Source: Panagrolaimus kolymaensis (taxonomy: Eukaryota > Nematoda > Chromadorea > Rhabditida > Panagrolaimidae). Taken from it: a stretch of 64,000 nucleotides of DNA. The notes beneath the pieces were generated by a model, which saw only the letters and a program-made list of their open reading frames with translations, ran no database searches and was not told the origin of the DNA. The DNA lies in the NCBI GenBank assembly GCA_028622995.1, contig JAJQJQ010000030.1, forward strand, positions 1,240,001 to 1,304,000. The letters run 5' to 3'. Positions 12,592 through 26,286 of this stretch are shown here, in pieces. The first letter of the stretch is position 1. Each line of letters begins with the position of its first letter. The position numbers and the translations under genes are program-made.

Positions 12592-14985
12592 CTAACTGGA
12601 ATTTGAATTTGAAATTTCTGGAATAGGCGATGGATGATCACTAGTAATATTGTTGATATTATGTTCAGCCATGGATGTAGGTAATAATGTTCGAGAATCA
12701 GTTACAAATATTGATATTTCATTATCAGGAATAATTGATGTAACATTGTATAATGTGTCTTCAGGCTAAAAAATGAAGCATGATTAGATAAAGGAAAAAG
12801 AAGGAAAGAAAACAACTTACATCTAATGGTGGAGGTGTTGGCGGCGGCAGTGGAAGTGGATTCGAAGCTGTTGCTAAAAATAATCAAAAAATTAGTTAAA
12901 GTATTAAAACAAATTGTGAAAAAGCAAACAAGAAAAAAGTCAAATTTCTTAAAATTATGATTGTGAGCAGCAAAGTCTAATCCGATGTTCGAACAAAAAT
13001 TTGTAAAGTTTTATTTTCAAGAAAAATCAGTGAAGGAACACATACAGCTATAGGGTTTTTAAACGTGTTCATGTTAAAAGCTAGCGGTAAAGGTATCATC
13101 CAATCTTGGCAATCAAAACATATCGATCCAATAAGTTTTAATCAATCACATAAATTCCCAGATATTCCATATCATTTTTTTTATTAAACTAAAAGTCAAA
13201 GTTTGATAAATCTCATCGTATTTCTCATTAATTCCTTTAACGAAATTAATTCATAAGCTTAAAATGTTGACATGTATTGCTTTAATTATTAAATCCTTAT
13301 ATCAAGAAAGCCGATTATCACTTAGCAATGACTTCACGACACATACAATAGCTGTACTTTTACTGTAGTATCCATCAGTAATAACCTTTAGAATAATGAT
13401 GAGTAGCATGATTCATATGTTTTTTGTGTTTATAAATACTTTATTATTAGTTTGTTTTCGAGGCGACAAATTTATTGTATCTCATCATTTAGGTATGCTT
13501 TCGAGAGAATTCTGGCAAAGAAGATGAGTTACTCATTAATAAGAAAAGTATTATAAGATTAGTTTTTGACAAAAACAAGGGTAACAATAATAAGCTTAAA
13601 CATGAGAGAAGGAAGTGGAAGTCATGATGCTGATGGTGTTAAATGGCACGAAATCGTATACGGTAGTGACAATGGCCATAGATAAAACCATTTTAGCAAG
13701 CAAGATTGCAGCTTTATGTATGTGAATGGAAAATATGGTGGCGGCGCAATGTGGTAAGTACCTTGATTTGAAAGCATGGCAATCACATTTATCATCCATT
13801 TGCAAAAAGCATGACGACTTTCAAAGTTGTTACCAAAAAAGGATAAAATAAGTGTCAAAAAAGTTAGTCAATTTTTCACGAGGGAATGAGCAATCAAATC
13901 TTCATCAAAGCCATTTCACCATTTTGCAAATATCAAATTTAACAGAAAATTATAAACTTACGTTGTTGATTATTTTCTTCAGGATTATTATGTTTTACAC
14001 CATTCGCTGTTGCTGCTTCTATTGCTGTTGAAATAACATATTGCGTATTTATCTTCTTCTTTCTTTTACTTCCTGAAAAAATGGAGAATTAGTAAAAATT
14101 AATAAACCTTAAGCTTTTAATAAACATGGGGTTACTGTAATCTTGAGGCTACATCGTGGAATAAAAGTTGCACATGCTTTTCTAAAACGGTAAACAAGCT
14201 TTGAAGCGGAATAGGAAGTTGTTATAAAGGTTATGTTTGCTACAGCTTTTGTAGTTAAAGCAAAGTTTATTAAAGAGAAAACAAAAATGATCAATGAAAA
14301 AGGAAGAAGCTTTGCAGCAAAAAGAAAGTAAAAGTTTGATTTACATATGTGTTATGGGATAAATGAGTTTTTGTGATGTTTATATGGGAAAGAAAATGCA
14401 AGTCAAGCTATAGGAAGTTATAAAACCAATATGCAAAAAGGTTTTGGGTAGCAAAAGAGGAAAAGTTGAAGCAATACATGCGCCACAAAGTTGAAGAAAA
14501 GTATCTCATTTAGTTCCATGCAGCTTTGGTGTCACTATTTTTAGTTTTTTCCCGGATTACTCTATGTACTAAGCATACAAAGCACAAATTCCATTCCCCG
14601 TTATTATTATATTACCAAAACACAATGTCAAGAAAATGTATCTTGATTCATCTCGAAAGCAAAGCATCTATTATTTCTTAATTTTAAGATTTGAATGAAG
14701 AAAAAATACATGAGTAATTCTAGCTTATTCATTTGATTCTTTAAACAACTACTTTGGTCTTTTGTTATACGGAGTCCAAATGTTCGAATTTCATTCTTTG
14801 TTCAAATTACAGTATCCCCGAGTAATAAGCGTATACAAGAAAAAATTAAAAAAAAACTCACGATTATTCCTTCTTTCAACCTTACACATAAATAATATAA
14901 GTTGAAGAGTAAATATAATTGATATGCATAGAATGAATAAACCAAATTGACCATTTACAAATAATTCCATTGCATCTTTGATCAT
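12592..14985 (-). CDS. Small single-pass membrane protein, unrecognised family
   Basis: Not recognised. Minus-strand exons 14985-14862, 14072-13962, 12873-12821, 12765-12592 join in phase at good splice sites, giving 153 residues from the ATG at 14983-14985. One hydrophobic segment lies at about residues 14-34 ('FGLFILCISIIFTLQLILF'), followed by a strongly basic stretch ('KVERRNNRSKRKKK'), so the C-terminus is probably cytosolic. Then come an Asn/Ala-rich linker, a proline-rich run ('PLPLPPPTPPPL', about 84-95) that could bind SH3 or WW domains, and a Ser/Asn-rich tail. The start is uncertain: the frame is open, without another ATG, for about 250 bases upstream (to about 15233), encoding Thr/Asn/Lys-rich sequence, so an extracellular N-terminal domain begun in an undetected upstream exon is possible. 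A TTTTCAG acceptor ends at 15283. Same strand as CALHM. Confidence 0.7.
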
Positions 14986-17900
14986 ATTCTTTTTATCGTT
15001 GTATCGATGATGATGATTAGTAGTGATGAATTTTTCACTTTGAGAACTTTTCTTTTTCTTCTTAATGCTTTTGTTGTTGATTTCAGTTTGAGAAGTTTCG
15101 TTGGCGTCGTCGTCGTTGATTTTCTTTGTTGTTGTTGTTGTAAATTGAGATGACTTCTTATTGCTGCTGCAGTTGATATTGACGATTCTCTTTGTAAATT
15201 GATTGGACGATTTTGAATTAATTTTATTATGTTTACATCAAATGGAGGCAGAAGAGAAGAAAATATCGTCGGTGAAGTATACACTGAAAATGAAAAAGCA
15301 ATGAATGAAAACAAAATGAAGTAAGAAAAAATTTGAATAAATTTGTTTGATTGAAACGCGGTTTGGAAGAAGTGGAAAGTTTCTTATGAAAATGAAAAGA
15401 AAAGGACAAATTTCTAAAAAATGTGAAGCAACAGAATTTTGATCGTTGAGTCACTGAAAAACTTAACAACGATTTATAAAGCAAAAAAATAAAATGGAAA
15501 AAACATGTTTGACTTTCGAGCTTCGTATTTTTTAAATGAATTTACCTAATAAAATTTTTCTTACGAAAACCATAAATTTAAATATCAAAGTGTTATTATT
15601 CATTGAAGGCTTAGTGTTGTTATCTCATAAGATCGAAAAGTAAAACATGCGAATTGATGATAGATATTTGGCAAATCTTGCCAAGTTTTACATTTTCCCT
15701 TAATTTTTGATTTACTCATGAAAGCCCCACCAACTTTTATTATCCGAATTTTTCGACAAACAAGCTAAGCTCTCTTTGAAAAAATGAAAGAATCGGTTTC
15801 AAGAAATTTTGTTTTTAGTTTATCGCTGAAATGGATTGCTTGAATTTTCTTTATTATATCAATTTTTGTTTTATGTCCTTCGCTAAAAAAATACCTTTTT
15901 GCTCTCTTTCTCTCTCACCTACATAATGCAGCTTTATAGTTACTTTACTTATTTTATTTTTTCATTAAAGAAACAACGCAAAATCCTGATTATTTTTTTT
16001 TGCAGCAAAGATTTATCTTTAAATGGTGTTTTTTATATACATTCATAAATATAAAAATACAATACAAATTCTTATAATTTTCTTATCTTTTTTTTTGAGA
16101 ACGAATAGTCTGAAATTTTTTATTAGCCGGGATTTTGGATTATAAAAAACTCTTTTAACGCAAATTAATTTTTTTTTAATTATCGGATTTTTTTAATAAT
16201 TTTTTTGTGTGATTAAAAATAGAAAAGTAAAAAAAAAAGATAGTTTGTAACTTTTCTGTCTTAGAAAAATAATAATCTTTTCATGCATGTTCTTTGAAAA
16301 AATTAATTTAATACAGTAATAATTAAGCTTTCCTGATTTTTATGAAGAAAATAAAAATGTTTTGGATTTTTGATGTATGAGTGAGTCTGTGTTTTGACTC
16401 AACATTAATGGCAAATGACACATCATGGCACGTTTTAAAACCAAAAAAAAGTTGACTCATTTTAAATTGAAATTATGATTAATTTTATTTTTGAGGAATG
16501 ATGTTTAATACAGAAATACAGGTGGTAGTTATAGTTAAGTCGCCTTCACTCTATTTCAAAGTTCACCGCACTTTTTCAATTAGTTCTGAAATTAAATATT
16601 CTGATATGTTTTATATATTTTTACACAACTTTCCAAAACCCGATAAAGAAGGTACCCTTTGTGGAATCCAAAAGAAAAAATAATTTTCTAATCAAAAGCA
16701 TTGTTTTGTGTACAAAAAATTTCATGCTTAATTTTTTATGTTATAACTTTTTCTTTGACTCGACCGCAGCTTTTTTTTCTTCATAACATCACCAAATCGA
16801 TTTAAAAAACTAAAATACGAAAACATTTTATCTTCTGAAGACTAAAAAGTGTAAGATTAAACTTTGTTAAACATTTGGGAAGCATTTTCCAATCATCTTT
16901 ATCGAGCTTTGAGTGTTGTCTCTTCAATTAATAAAGCTGTAAAAAATTTTACTTTTGAATTTTTTATATACTTTTTTTATTTAGAATTTTTCTTGTTAAA
17001 TTTTAACACATAATAATATTTGAGGAAAAATTATTTCTCCTTTTTTTAAAAGAATTTATTGATTTCTTTCTGGTAGTGAGTGCTCAGGTAATATTAATAA
17101 AAATACAAATAAAAAAGTAAGCTTTTACTTTTTAAAACAAAAAAAAAACGATTACTGGGAATATTTAAGAATCGTTAATTATTCATGAAGTTTTAAAAAA
17201 AATGATTTAGATAAATACTTTACTTCTCACAAGCTCGACATAGGTTTTTTTTAATGAATTCCCGATCCCGAGTTTTTTTGGAAAATAATTAATAAAAAAA
17301 TATCTGCCACCACATATTTCTATTATTAAAATTAATAACTTTGTTTTTAAAAATTTACATTGCAAAAAATACCGTATTTTTTTAATAATCTTTTTTTCTT
17401 CTGCTATTATTACGTAAGATGACACTTTTATTACGATTCTAAGAAATCGTTTGAAATTATTTATTTTTTCTTTATTTTTGTTACGACTCTAAAAATGAAC
17501 GATTTATAACCATTTTATTATGTTTTTTTCCTTTACGTATATATGTAATAATAAAACATAATTATTTTTATGCTATCATTTTCTAACTAAAACTTTGCAT
17601 TAAAAAAAGGAGTTTATTTTTTTTTTGTTTTTTAGTTAGCTATAATTTTTCTTGTGCAAAAAACACTTAAATTTGTTTTTAATGTATTTGTTTTGCTCAC
17701 TTTTTTTATATTTATTTATGATTGCAAGCAGTGGTGCAAAAGTTTACAAATTTAATTTTTGCAAAAATCTAAAAAAAAAAGTGTTAGTTTTTATTTAAAA
17801 ATTTATATGTTTTTGTGAGGCATAAACTTATGTATTTTTCTAAGAACATAATTGCACAGTGACACTTTGTTTTGTGTTTTATTTTAAGTAATTAGAGTTG

Positions 17901-20258
17901 CGCTGAAAGCTGAAAATTGTGTTTTGTGAATTGATAAGGAAAATACATACAAAATTAATAATTCTAAAAAAAAGTGTAAATCAACAAAAAAAAAAAAGAA
18001 TTTTTTTTTAATAATCTTTAATTTCCTTGGATTTTGTAAAATTTGTATGCAATGTTTCTTTGAGTTTCCGAACTTTGCTTTTAGCTTTAATTAAAAATAT
18101 TCAATCTTTTTTTTTTTTTTTTGGATTTTCGCAGTATTTTAAGAAATAGCATTGATGACTAATTTTTTTGTAAGATAGGAATTTGGCAAAAAACGGGTAT
18201 ACTTTTAAAAATAAATCGTTAAAAGAAAAATTGAATAAACTAAAAAAATTTTCTTCTGAAAATAAAATTTTTTGAAAGCAATATTTTTAAAAAAAATTCT
18301 GAATACTTCCAAAAGAAGCTGAAAACTATTTTGTTTTTGAATCGAAAGAAAAACAAAAATTTGAAAAGAAGAGTGAAATTGCAAATTAAAATTGTTTAAG
18401 AAGTTTATTTTTAAAAAATGCGTCTTTTTAAACTTTAACATTTTTCCTTTTTTAAACTTTTTTTGATCAAACTTTAAATAAAATACATAAAATAAAAAGG
18501 ACACTCATTTTATTTTTATGACTTTTTCCTTTTGATAATTAAATTTTAGCCAATTTACATATTACAGTAGCCTTTTAGCTTTATATGTTTACACCATGAA
18601 ATACAAAGCAAATAACAACGTTAAAAATTTTTTTTTCAATTGATAATCAAATTTAGCCATTTATTTATTTATTTTTTTGCTGAAAATATTATTATCCGCA
18701 TAAATCAATTTTTTATGCTCATACATTTTTAAAAAAAGTTATAAACTTATTATTTACCAAAATATTTACCTACGTTGTTTCGTTGTTTTTAGCCCAAATA
18801 TTTTTTTTTGGAAGGGCAAATTTAGTTTTTTTCTATTTGTTTAAAAATAAAAATTACGGTAAAGTTACTTAACTTTAATCTTTCTTTTCTTTTTCAATTC
18901 CCATATTTCTCGTCTTATTTTATGACTCACTACTTTTCCATGTACATACCTTATTGCTGCTTGGTTGACATTTGGTCTTTATTTTTTAATTTTAAGGCAT
19001 TTATTTATTATAGTTTTTTGTTTTTGAGTAATTTTTGCTTTTTTTGAGTAATAATATTCTTAAGATATTTATTTATGTTAGCTATTTTTGGGCGGCGGCA
19101 ACAGAATTAATTTTGTAACTAAGACTTTTTGAAGCGAGTGAATGAAATGAATTGTTGCGTGACTCTCGAGAAATAAATAACATTCTTTTTGATATAAACA
19201 ACAATAGAAAATGAGTAAACTTCACGAGAATGTATGTATGTGAGAAAACAACAAGATTCAAGAGATTAATAAATTTTGAAAAAAATAAAATCTCATTAGA
19301 CTCATGCATGCTAAGCATAAACTTACTGTAAATATGGCAGCAAAAAAATGGTTTCAATTCGCATTTTTTTTAAAATACAGACATAATTAAAAGAATAAAA
19401 TTTCTAGAAATGGAGTAAAGAATGTTGGGCGTCAAGATTCAACCAACAACCAATTCGAGTCTCGGCCAATAAAATCGATTAAATCATGCTTAATTATTGC
19501 GGGATTTTTATTTAAAAAAAACATGTGACATAAATTGTTTTTCATTTTTAAAAGGAAAAAGTTTCACTCATCAAACAAAAGCATCAAACATCTTTTACAG
19601 TAAGTATTTCATTTTTGCTGCTATTTTTAGGAAAGAAAAAAAATGAGTCATCAAAAACAAAATAAGTTTTATTGCGCTTTTTTTTCTTCTTTCAAAAGCT
19701 TCATATTTTTTACAATTTCTTTTCTTTCTTTTTTTTGGCTACGAAAATGAGCAAACTGATACCGTAATCATAATATATGGGTATAGTCATAAAAGAAAGT
19801 TGGTATAAAAATAATACGATATTTTTAATTGCTTCTTTTTTTGTGACGTAAAAAAACAAAGCACTTACATTTTCTTTTTATTAATAATAAAAAATACAAA
19901 AATTTTAAAATAGAAACTAATTATTAAAATAATTTTTAATTAAGATTTTTAAAAAACGATTCAGTCATCAACTTTTTTTTTGTTTTGAATGAAAAAAAAA
20001 AATTAATTTTAATTTTTTATTTTTTTCTAAACATTTAGAATACAAAACAAAAAATATATTGGTTCGTTTGCTGTCATCAAAAAATAAAAAAGTTAAAATT
20101 TTGTATTGCTTTAGATACTATGAAATCACCATTCATAAACTACATAATTAGTTTTTTTAAAAACCATTGCGACCAAAAAATAAAAGATAATAAAAGAAAA
20201 GAAGATTATTATCGATCAGCTAGCGATAACCCTGCAGTGGCGTGATGTGGGTGATGGA

Positions 20259-20276
20259 TAAGTAAGTAAGTAAGTA
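20259..20276 (+). repeat. (TAAG)n microsatellite
   Basis: Four and a half perfect TAAG units in an otherwise non-repetitive patch. Confidence 0.9.
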
Positions 20277-23200
20277 TCTCCTAAAAATGGTAGAGATAAT
20301 ACGGGTGAGTCAAGGAATTGCTAAAAATGATGCCACAAATAAAAGTGGCAAATAAGAGGGTTAATAATGCTATTTTTAAAATTTTTAAAGCCTACCAAAA
20401 TAGTTTGTAAGCATTTAGCTAATTGTTTATGATATTGAATTCTTCATCGGAATGGAATTTTATTAAATTAAAATAAATCACTCTTTTATCGTTTTCACTT
20501 TGTTTCAAGATCCACCTTGTCTTGTCGTCTTATACTCACATGAAAATAAACAAAAGTAAATGAAAAATTTTGGCGCGCTTAAAATTATATTTTTAAATGC
20601 ATTTCAAAAAAAATTGCCTTCTAATTGCTATAAACAATTACAAAGCCTGGTATTAAATTTAAAGTTAGCAAGTTGTTAAAATCTTTCTTCGAACTGTGCC
20701 GAATTTGGTGGGTAATTTTCGAATGTCATAATATGTGGCATACATACCATTCAGGAAGTAAAGTTACGTGATACTCATAAATTTAAAAGTGCAACATATA
20801 AAAAGTTTATAAACTTATAATTATATATCCTTTTTTTGAATTTTTTTATTTAATAATTTTTATTATAGGTAACACATGAGTTTTTACATATTATTTTTTA
20901 TATGGTTAATAAACCAAAATTAAAAATTATATTGTAAAATTTATAATGTCAAAAAATGATTAGTCCCTTTTTAGAGGACTCCTAATTGTGTACTGTAAGA
21001 AAAAAAAAGTCTAGGAAGAAACAAAACGCTACAATTTAATTTATAAAACTTTTTTTATTGGGTAAATTTGATTGATAAAAACCTTAGACAAAAAAAATAA
21101 GAAAATAATAGGGTCCAACTGTTTTTCTTTTTCTCTCAACAAAAATATATTAAAAGCTTTTATGTATTTAAATTGACGTCGACCTATGTTTTCGCGCCCC
21201 TATTTTTTTATAATAAAAAACTTACAAAATTTAATACAAAAATTGAAGAAGAAAAAAAAGAATTGTGTGCAATTTTTAATTTTTGGGTAATATTTCTCAG
21301 TATACCACAAATTTTCTTGGTTTTCCGCACATTCGTTTTTTTAAAATTAACTTTACAAAATTTAAGTAGGCGAAAATTATGGTGCTTCAAAGAAAAATTT
21401 ATTAAAATCTTGTTTTAAAGTGCTTTTTACAATTTTTTTTAATTTTATATATATTTTTTTAAAGAACCGATGTCACTAGATTTTAAAAACATAGCTCAAA
21501 TGTGCAGCATAGTTTGTAATCCATCCAAAAAAACGGAAATAGATAAATAAATACCGGAACATTATTTACACATACCACAAAAATTAAATTAAATAAATAA
21601 TTCTTAAAAATGGAAAGTTTAAAAAGCAATTAATACATTCTTCGAAATTTTTATAAGTGTAAAAAAGAAAAAACTTATTCATCCTCAAAAAAATCTAAAA
21701 ACATTTTTTATTATCACAAAAAATAAGTTTTCTCGCGTCATTTCAAAATTTTCTTTTTCTTACTGTATCCCAAAAAAATAATTTGGCTGATGTTATTTCA
21801 AAAAAGTAAAATAAAATTATGCAAAAAATAAAAAAAAATAATGAGTCTCTCAAATCGGTTTTAGTTTTTTTATGAAAACTACATATATTAAAAAAATATG
21901 TATAAAAAAAATATATAATAACCCAAGGCTTCAATATTATATTTTCATCTGCTGCCGCTGCAGCTTCTGAGGCTGATGTTTTTGTTATCAAAAATAAATA
22001 TAAATGTAGTCTATTAATCATCAAAGAAAACGTTTAAGCTACACTTTTTTTTAGCAGTGTTAAACCATATTTTCTTTTATTTTTCGAAAATATAGGTTTC
22101 TTATTTTAAACAAAAATATTTTTTTCAATAGTGCTTCTATGAAAGTTGTTTTCGAGTGTCATATACCGTAATATTACATTGATATACATAGATGCATGGG
22201 ATTAACCAACCACGCGAGTTTTATTTTTCACGAGATTTTTTTAAAAATAAACAATGAGTTATTTTTATTTCTCATAGACGATTTTATTATTATTGTGAAA
22301 TATTAAAAAAAGATGACAACAAAAAAATTATTATATTTTGTGAATGATTCTTTAAAGTCATGTTTCATAAGTAGAAAAACGTGAATATCAAATTTATTTT
22401 CAGTTTCATTCATTATTTTTCTCTAAGACGTCTGTGGTAATTTTTTTGTCTTTGAAAAGCTTAAAATTAAAATGCATAAATTTTTCTAAGTAATTTTTTT
22501 AAAATTATTATTGCATATCGGGAATCCCATCGAACCTTGGAAGCTGAATCAATGGATGATTTCATTTTTCAAATCTTTAATTAATTAATTTGGCATCAAT
22601 TACTTTAATTTCTCATGCCACTCTTTTTTTATGGGAATAATTTCCTCTCAAACAAAAAGGCTTTCTTGAATTCCAAATTATTTTCTCACACATTTTTAAT
22701 AAAATAGTCATGAGCATAAAATCCACATCATTTATTTTTATGAGCTAAGTTATTAAATTATGTCTGGATGATGCTGGCGGCGGAGGTGTGGGAGATTTCA
22801 AAGATAAAAAAATTATGACGTTAGTTCATTCAAAAATTAAAAAAAGTTGAAGCGGGACACTACAGTTCCTGGATTTTTTAAGCTTGATTAGAGAAAAAAA
22901 AGATGTTTTCTTATTTTTTTGTCGTCGACCAACCATAACTAATTATTGCACAATATAATTTTGCGAGGGCTAAAAAATACCTGCGCTTTTATCCAAATAC
23001 ATACTTCCTTTCGATGAAAACCAAAAACCAAAATTTTTTTGCAATCAAAAAAACAAAATTCGCCTTCTTCCATTTACCGGAATTCTACCATAAAAATTGC
23101 ATTTAAAAAAGCGGAAAATCAGAAAGAACAAACAAAATGTTCGTAAATTGTAAAAAGAAATTTCCGCTGAAATAATCAAAAACAAATAATTTATTTATTT

Positions 23201-24448
23201 ATTTTTTTGCATAAAAGTTTGATGAAGTGTGGAGGAGGTTTTCTTTCAATGATGACGCAAAAAAAGGAAGTTTTCCTTAAATTTTTGAACCTTTACAAAT
23301 TGAAATAAATTTTTTATCGTCTTTTGTTCGAAATCAAGAAGCATGCAAAAAACTAACTAAAATTATTTACAAATTGACTGTGCTAATAAAAAATATTCAA
23401 GGCTACAATAATGAAGCATTAATATTTATCAAAATCAAAATCACAAACTCAAAATGAAATATGAGTAAAACGCAAAATCAATATTCCAAGATATGTATTT
23501 GCTTTAAAAAGGCACACTAAAATTAAAATTGCTTCTTTTACAATTTTTTTGTACAGATATCTAAAACTCAATTTTCAAAAAAAAGAAGAACCATATTTTT
23601 GGATTGGTGCAGAAAAAGTGATACCTCTAGATAAGAAAGAGTCGAATTCTAAAATTTATATTCCAGTAAAAGTATTTCTAAAAATTTTCATTATAATTTA
23701 AATAAGCCGCAAGAAACTAAACTTTTCTTATAAAAAAAAACACATCTTTTTCATTAAAGCACGGACTTCTTATGTTTGCATACTACTGTAATAAATTTGA
23801 CATTACTAATAAACATTTTAAATTTTTCTCGTTTGTGTCCATTTATAAACATTTTAACATTTTGATTTTTTTGAGGAAATAAATAAATAACGGAAACAAC
23901 AACAAAAAAAACCTTTACATTATTAAAACATTCTTCCTTGTAACGAAACGTTATCAGTTATTTAATAATTTTTTAAATGTTGCTGTAGTGTATTTATTTA
24001 AAAAAGCCTCACTGTTTGGCATCAAAATCGTCTTTTTAAATTTAAACTTTAAAGAAAATAAAAATTACGATATCTTTTTGACTTAAAAGATATTTGCATT
24101 TTTCTAATATTTTTTTTAACTAATTTCCGCTTTCTGAAAATTTTATGTATTTAAAAGTTTATATTTTATGGAAATAAATAAATATTAAAATGTGATGATG
24201 ATGATTAATACAAAATCAAAGTAGCGCTAAGCTTAAAAAAGTAATAAAATGTTGAAAGTAATGGAAAAGCTCTTTATTTTTTTATTTATTTAACAGCGAT
24301 CTTTAAAGTTACAGTTTTAATAATGCAAAAATGTTAATACCTTTTTTTTCTCGATACCTTTTTCATCCTTCCATTTTAGAGGAAATAGAAAAGAACGTCA
24401 TTTTTCCTGTTCTGTGCAACAAAAGCGTTTTAGCTAAGGAGGGTTTAT

Positions 24449-24462
24449 CACACACACACACA
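24449..24462 (+). repeat. (CA)7 microsatellite
   Basis: Seven perfect CA units, directly visible. Confidence 0.9.
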
Positions 24463-25386
24463 GATACAATTTTTTATTTTTATGAATACGTATAAGTATT
24501 ATTTTTTGGTATACTGTATTTTTATGCAATTATTTTTAAATTTTCTAACTTTTTTTAAAAATGATGTTTTTAAACCTTTAATGTTTTTGCTTTGGATTAC
24601 AATTACTTTTTTGCAAAAATATAGGCGATAATTGTTTTTTGGTTTAAAACTTTATTTTTATTCATAAATAGCAGGGGAAAAAATAAAATAAAACATTTTA
24701 AATAAATTTCAAAATAACAGTTTACAGTTGTTTATCTTATTGTTAATCATAAAAGGAAGAATATAGTTATTACAAAATAATATCAAAGAAATTGACTGAC
24801 TACAGAGCAAAAAAAAAAAATCAGAATCAAAATGAGAAAAGAAAAGTAAAAAAGAAGCAAAGAAATAAGAAGAAAATAGAAGACAAAGGAGATCACATCA
24901 AAAAACACATTTTTTATCGTTAAACACTTACATGTGTTAATAAATACCCGTAAAGCAAAATATCAAAAAAGAAAAAGAAAAAAGATATGAGAAACAAAAA
25001 AAACAAAATATTAATGTTGAGATACAATTATTATTATCAGTATTATTATTAATTTTTTTCAAGTAAAAATTTCAAAAAACATTTAAAAAAGGAATGTGGA
25101 AACAAATAAACATAAATAATAAGAAGAAAAAAAAAACGTGGTTGTAGTAGAAAGGTAAACCCGACTCTATTTTCTATAAAATTAAATACGAAAATGTTTA
25201 ATTATATTTTTTTTAATAAAGCGAAAGACAGTATTTTTTTAAAAATTGTTGTAAAAATTTTTTGTTTTTTTCAAATAAATCAGTTTTTTTTTAAAAGCGT
25301 TGAAATTTTTTTTCAGACAAAAACACACAAAAAAGTTTTTTTAAATCATCAGAAAAAAGACAGGGGTTTTATTTTTAGAGAAATTT

Positions 25387-26286
25387 TTAGAAAAATAGAG
25401 TTCTTCTTTGTCCACGGGTAACAAGAACGCCATCATCATCGTTATTAAGAGTTTCACGAGGTTGATTGCAATCTTTTTCAGTAATAATTGGAGCATTTTC
25501 ATCAACGGCTTTAACCAAAAAGGTTAAAGTATCACTTGGATTTGAATGTAATACAACAATAAAGCCGTGTAAGCATTGGACAGTAAATTCACCATAATCA
25601 CTTTTGGGATTAGCTATAAAAAAGAATTTGGATTAATAAATTTAAAAAAAAGCCACAAATTTTTTTCTTTCATTCTTAAATCTCAAACAATGGTGTAATC
25701 CTTCTTTTTTTTCATAAGTCTTTTATATTATTTATGACTCACAATGGTATTAAAAAAATTTGTATTTGTTATTAAAAATATATTTAAAAAACTTACCATT
25801 GGTTAAAAGTGGAGACCAAAGTACAGGTCGGCTTCGAGAATTGCCAGCTAATAATCGAGCAGCAGTCTAAAGAAGAAATTTTAAGATAAATAAAAGTTTT
25901 TTATTTTAAGAATTTTATTTTTTCTTACTTTATGATGGGCAAAATTCAATTGAATGAATTGAATATCAACGGGAGTGGGAAGTTTAATAATGCAACGATA
26001 TTTAGTTTTTTCAGTTAAACCCAAATGAAGCTTGAAAACATGTCCAATTCCAGCTCGACCAATTTCGCGATAGCAATCTAAAAAAAAATTGAAAAAATTA
26101 GAAAATGTCTAAGACATGTTATGATATAAACAACATACCCATATCAGTGATGTTGCTAGTTTCGCTAACTTCAGCAACGGGCCATAAATAATCATTTTCT
26201 TCCATTTCATCAAAGATATCATCACAAGATGCGGAAGCAGCAAAAAATATCAAGAAAAGCATGAATGAAACCATTGATTGATTCAT
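25387..26286 (-). CDS. Secreted protein with signal peptide, unrecognised family
   Basis: Not recognised, but clearly a gene: minus-strand exons 26286-26139, 26077-25929, 25866-25797, 25613-25387 join in phase at canonical sites, giving 197 residues. The start is the ATG at 26284-26286; the upstream frame has no other ATG. Residues 1-21 form a signal peptide ('SMVSFMLFLIFFAASASC') with likely cleavage near the Ala-Ser-Cys. The mature protein starts acidic ('DDIFDEMEENDYLWPVAE'). A mixed, probably beta-rich domain with four cysteines follows, with 'GHVFKLHLGLTEKTKYRC', 'VDIQFIQLNFAHH', 'DYGEFTVQCLHGFIVVLH' and 'TLTFLVKAVDE'. It ends in a polar tail containing 'QRRT'. No transmembrane segment follows the signal. 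The even Cys count and strand pattern suggest an extracellular beta-sandwich (CUB-like or similar), which is inference only. It is isolated between two long gene-poor stretches. Confidence 0.78.

Larger units (their letters stand above)
14986..25386. other. 10-kb AT-rich intergenic or intronic region, no supportable gene
   Basis: From about 15.3 kb on, the sequence is dominated by A and T runs. Open frames are short, Phe/Lys/Ile-rich and mostly lack an ATG; none resembles a family. Contents seen: a (TAAG)n microsatellite near 20259, a (CA)n run at 24449, several TAC(C/G)GTA and TAC(A/T)GTA motifs, and a patch of higher complexity at about 22500-22700. The left end is probably the 5' region of the membrane-protein gene that ends at 14985. 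Confidence 0.5.

Noticed and set aside
13596..13858. Overlapping minus-strand open frames with fairly balanced composition
   Set aside because: They lie inside the first part of a well-supported intron of the small membrane-protein gene, have no family resemblance and no convincing splice context.
19082..19357. Minus-strand 90-codon open frame
   Set aside because: No ATG at its start and a composition typical of random AT-rich translation.
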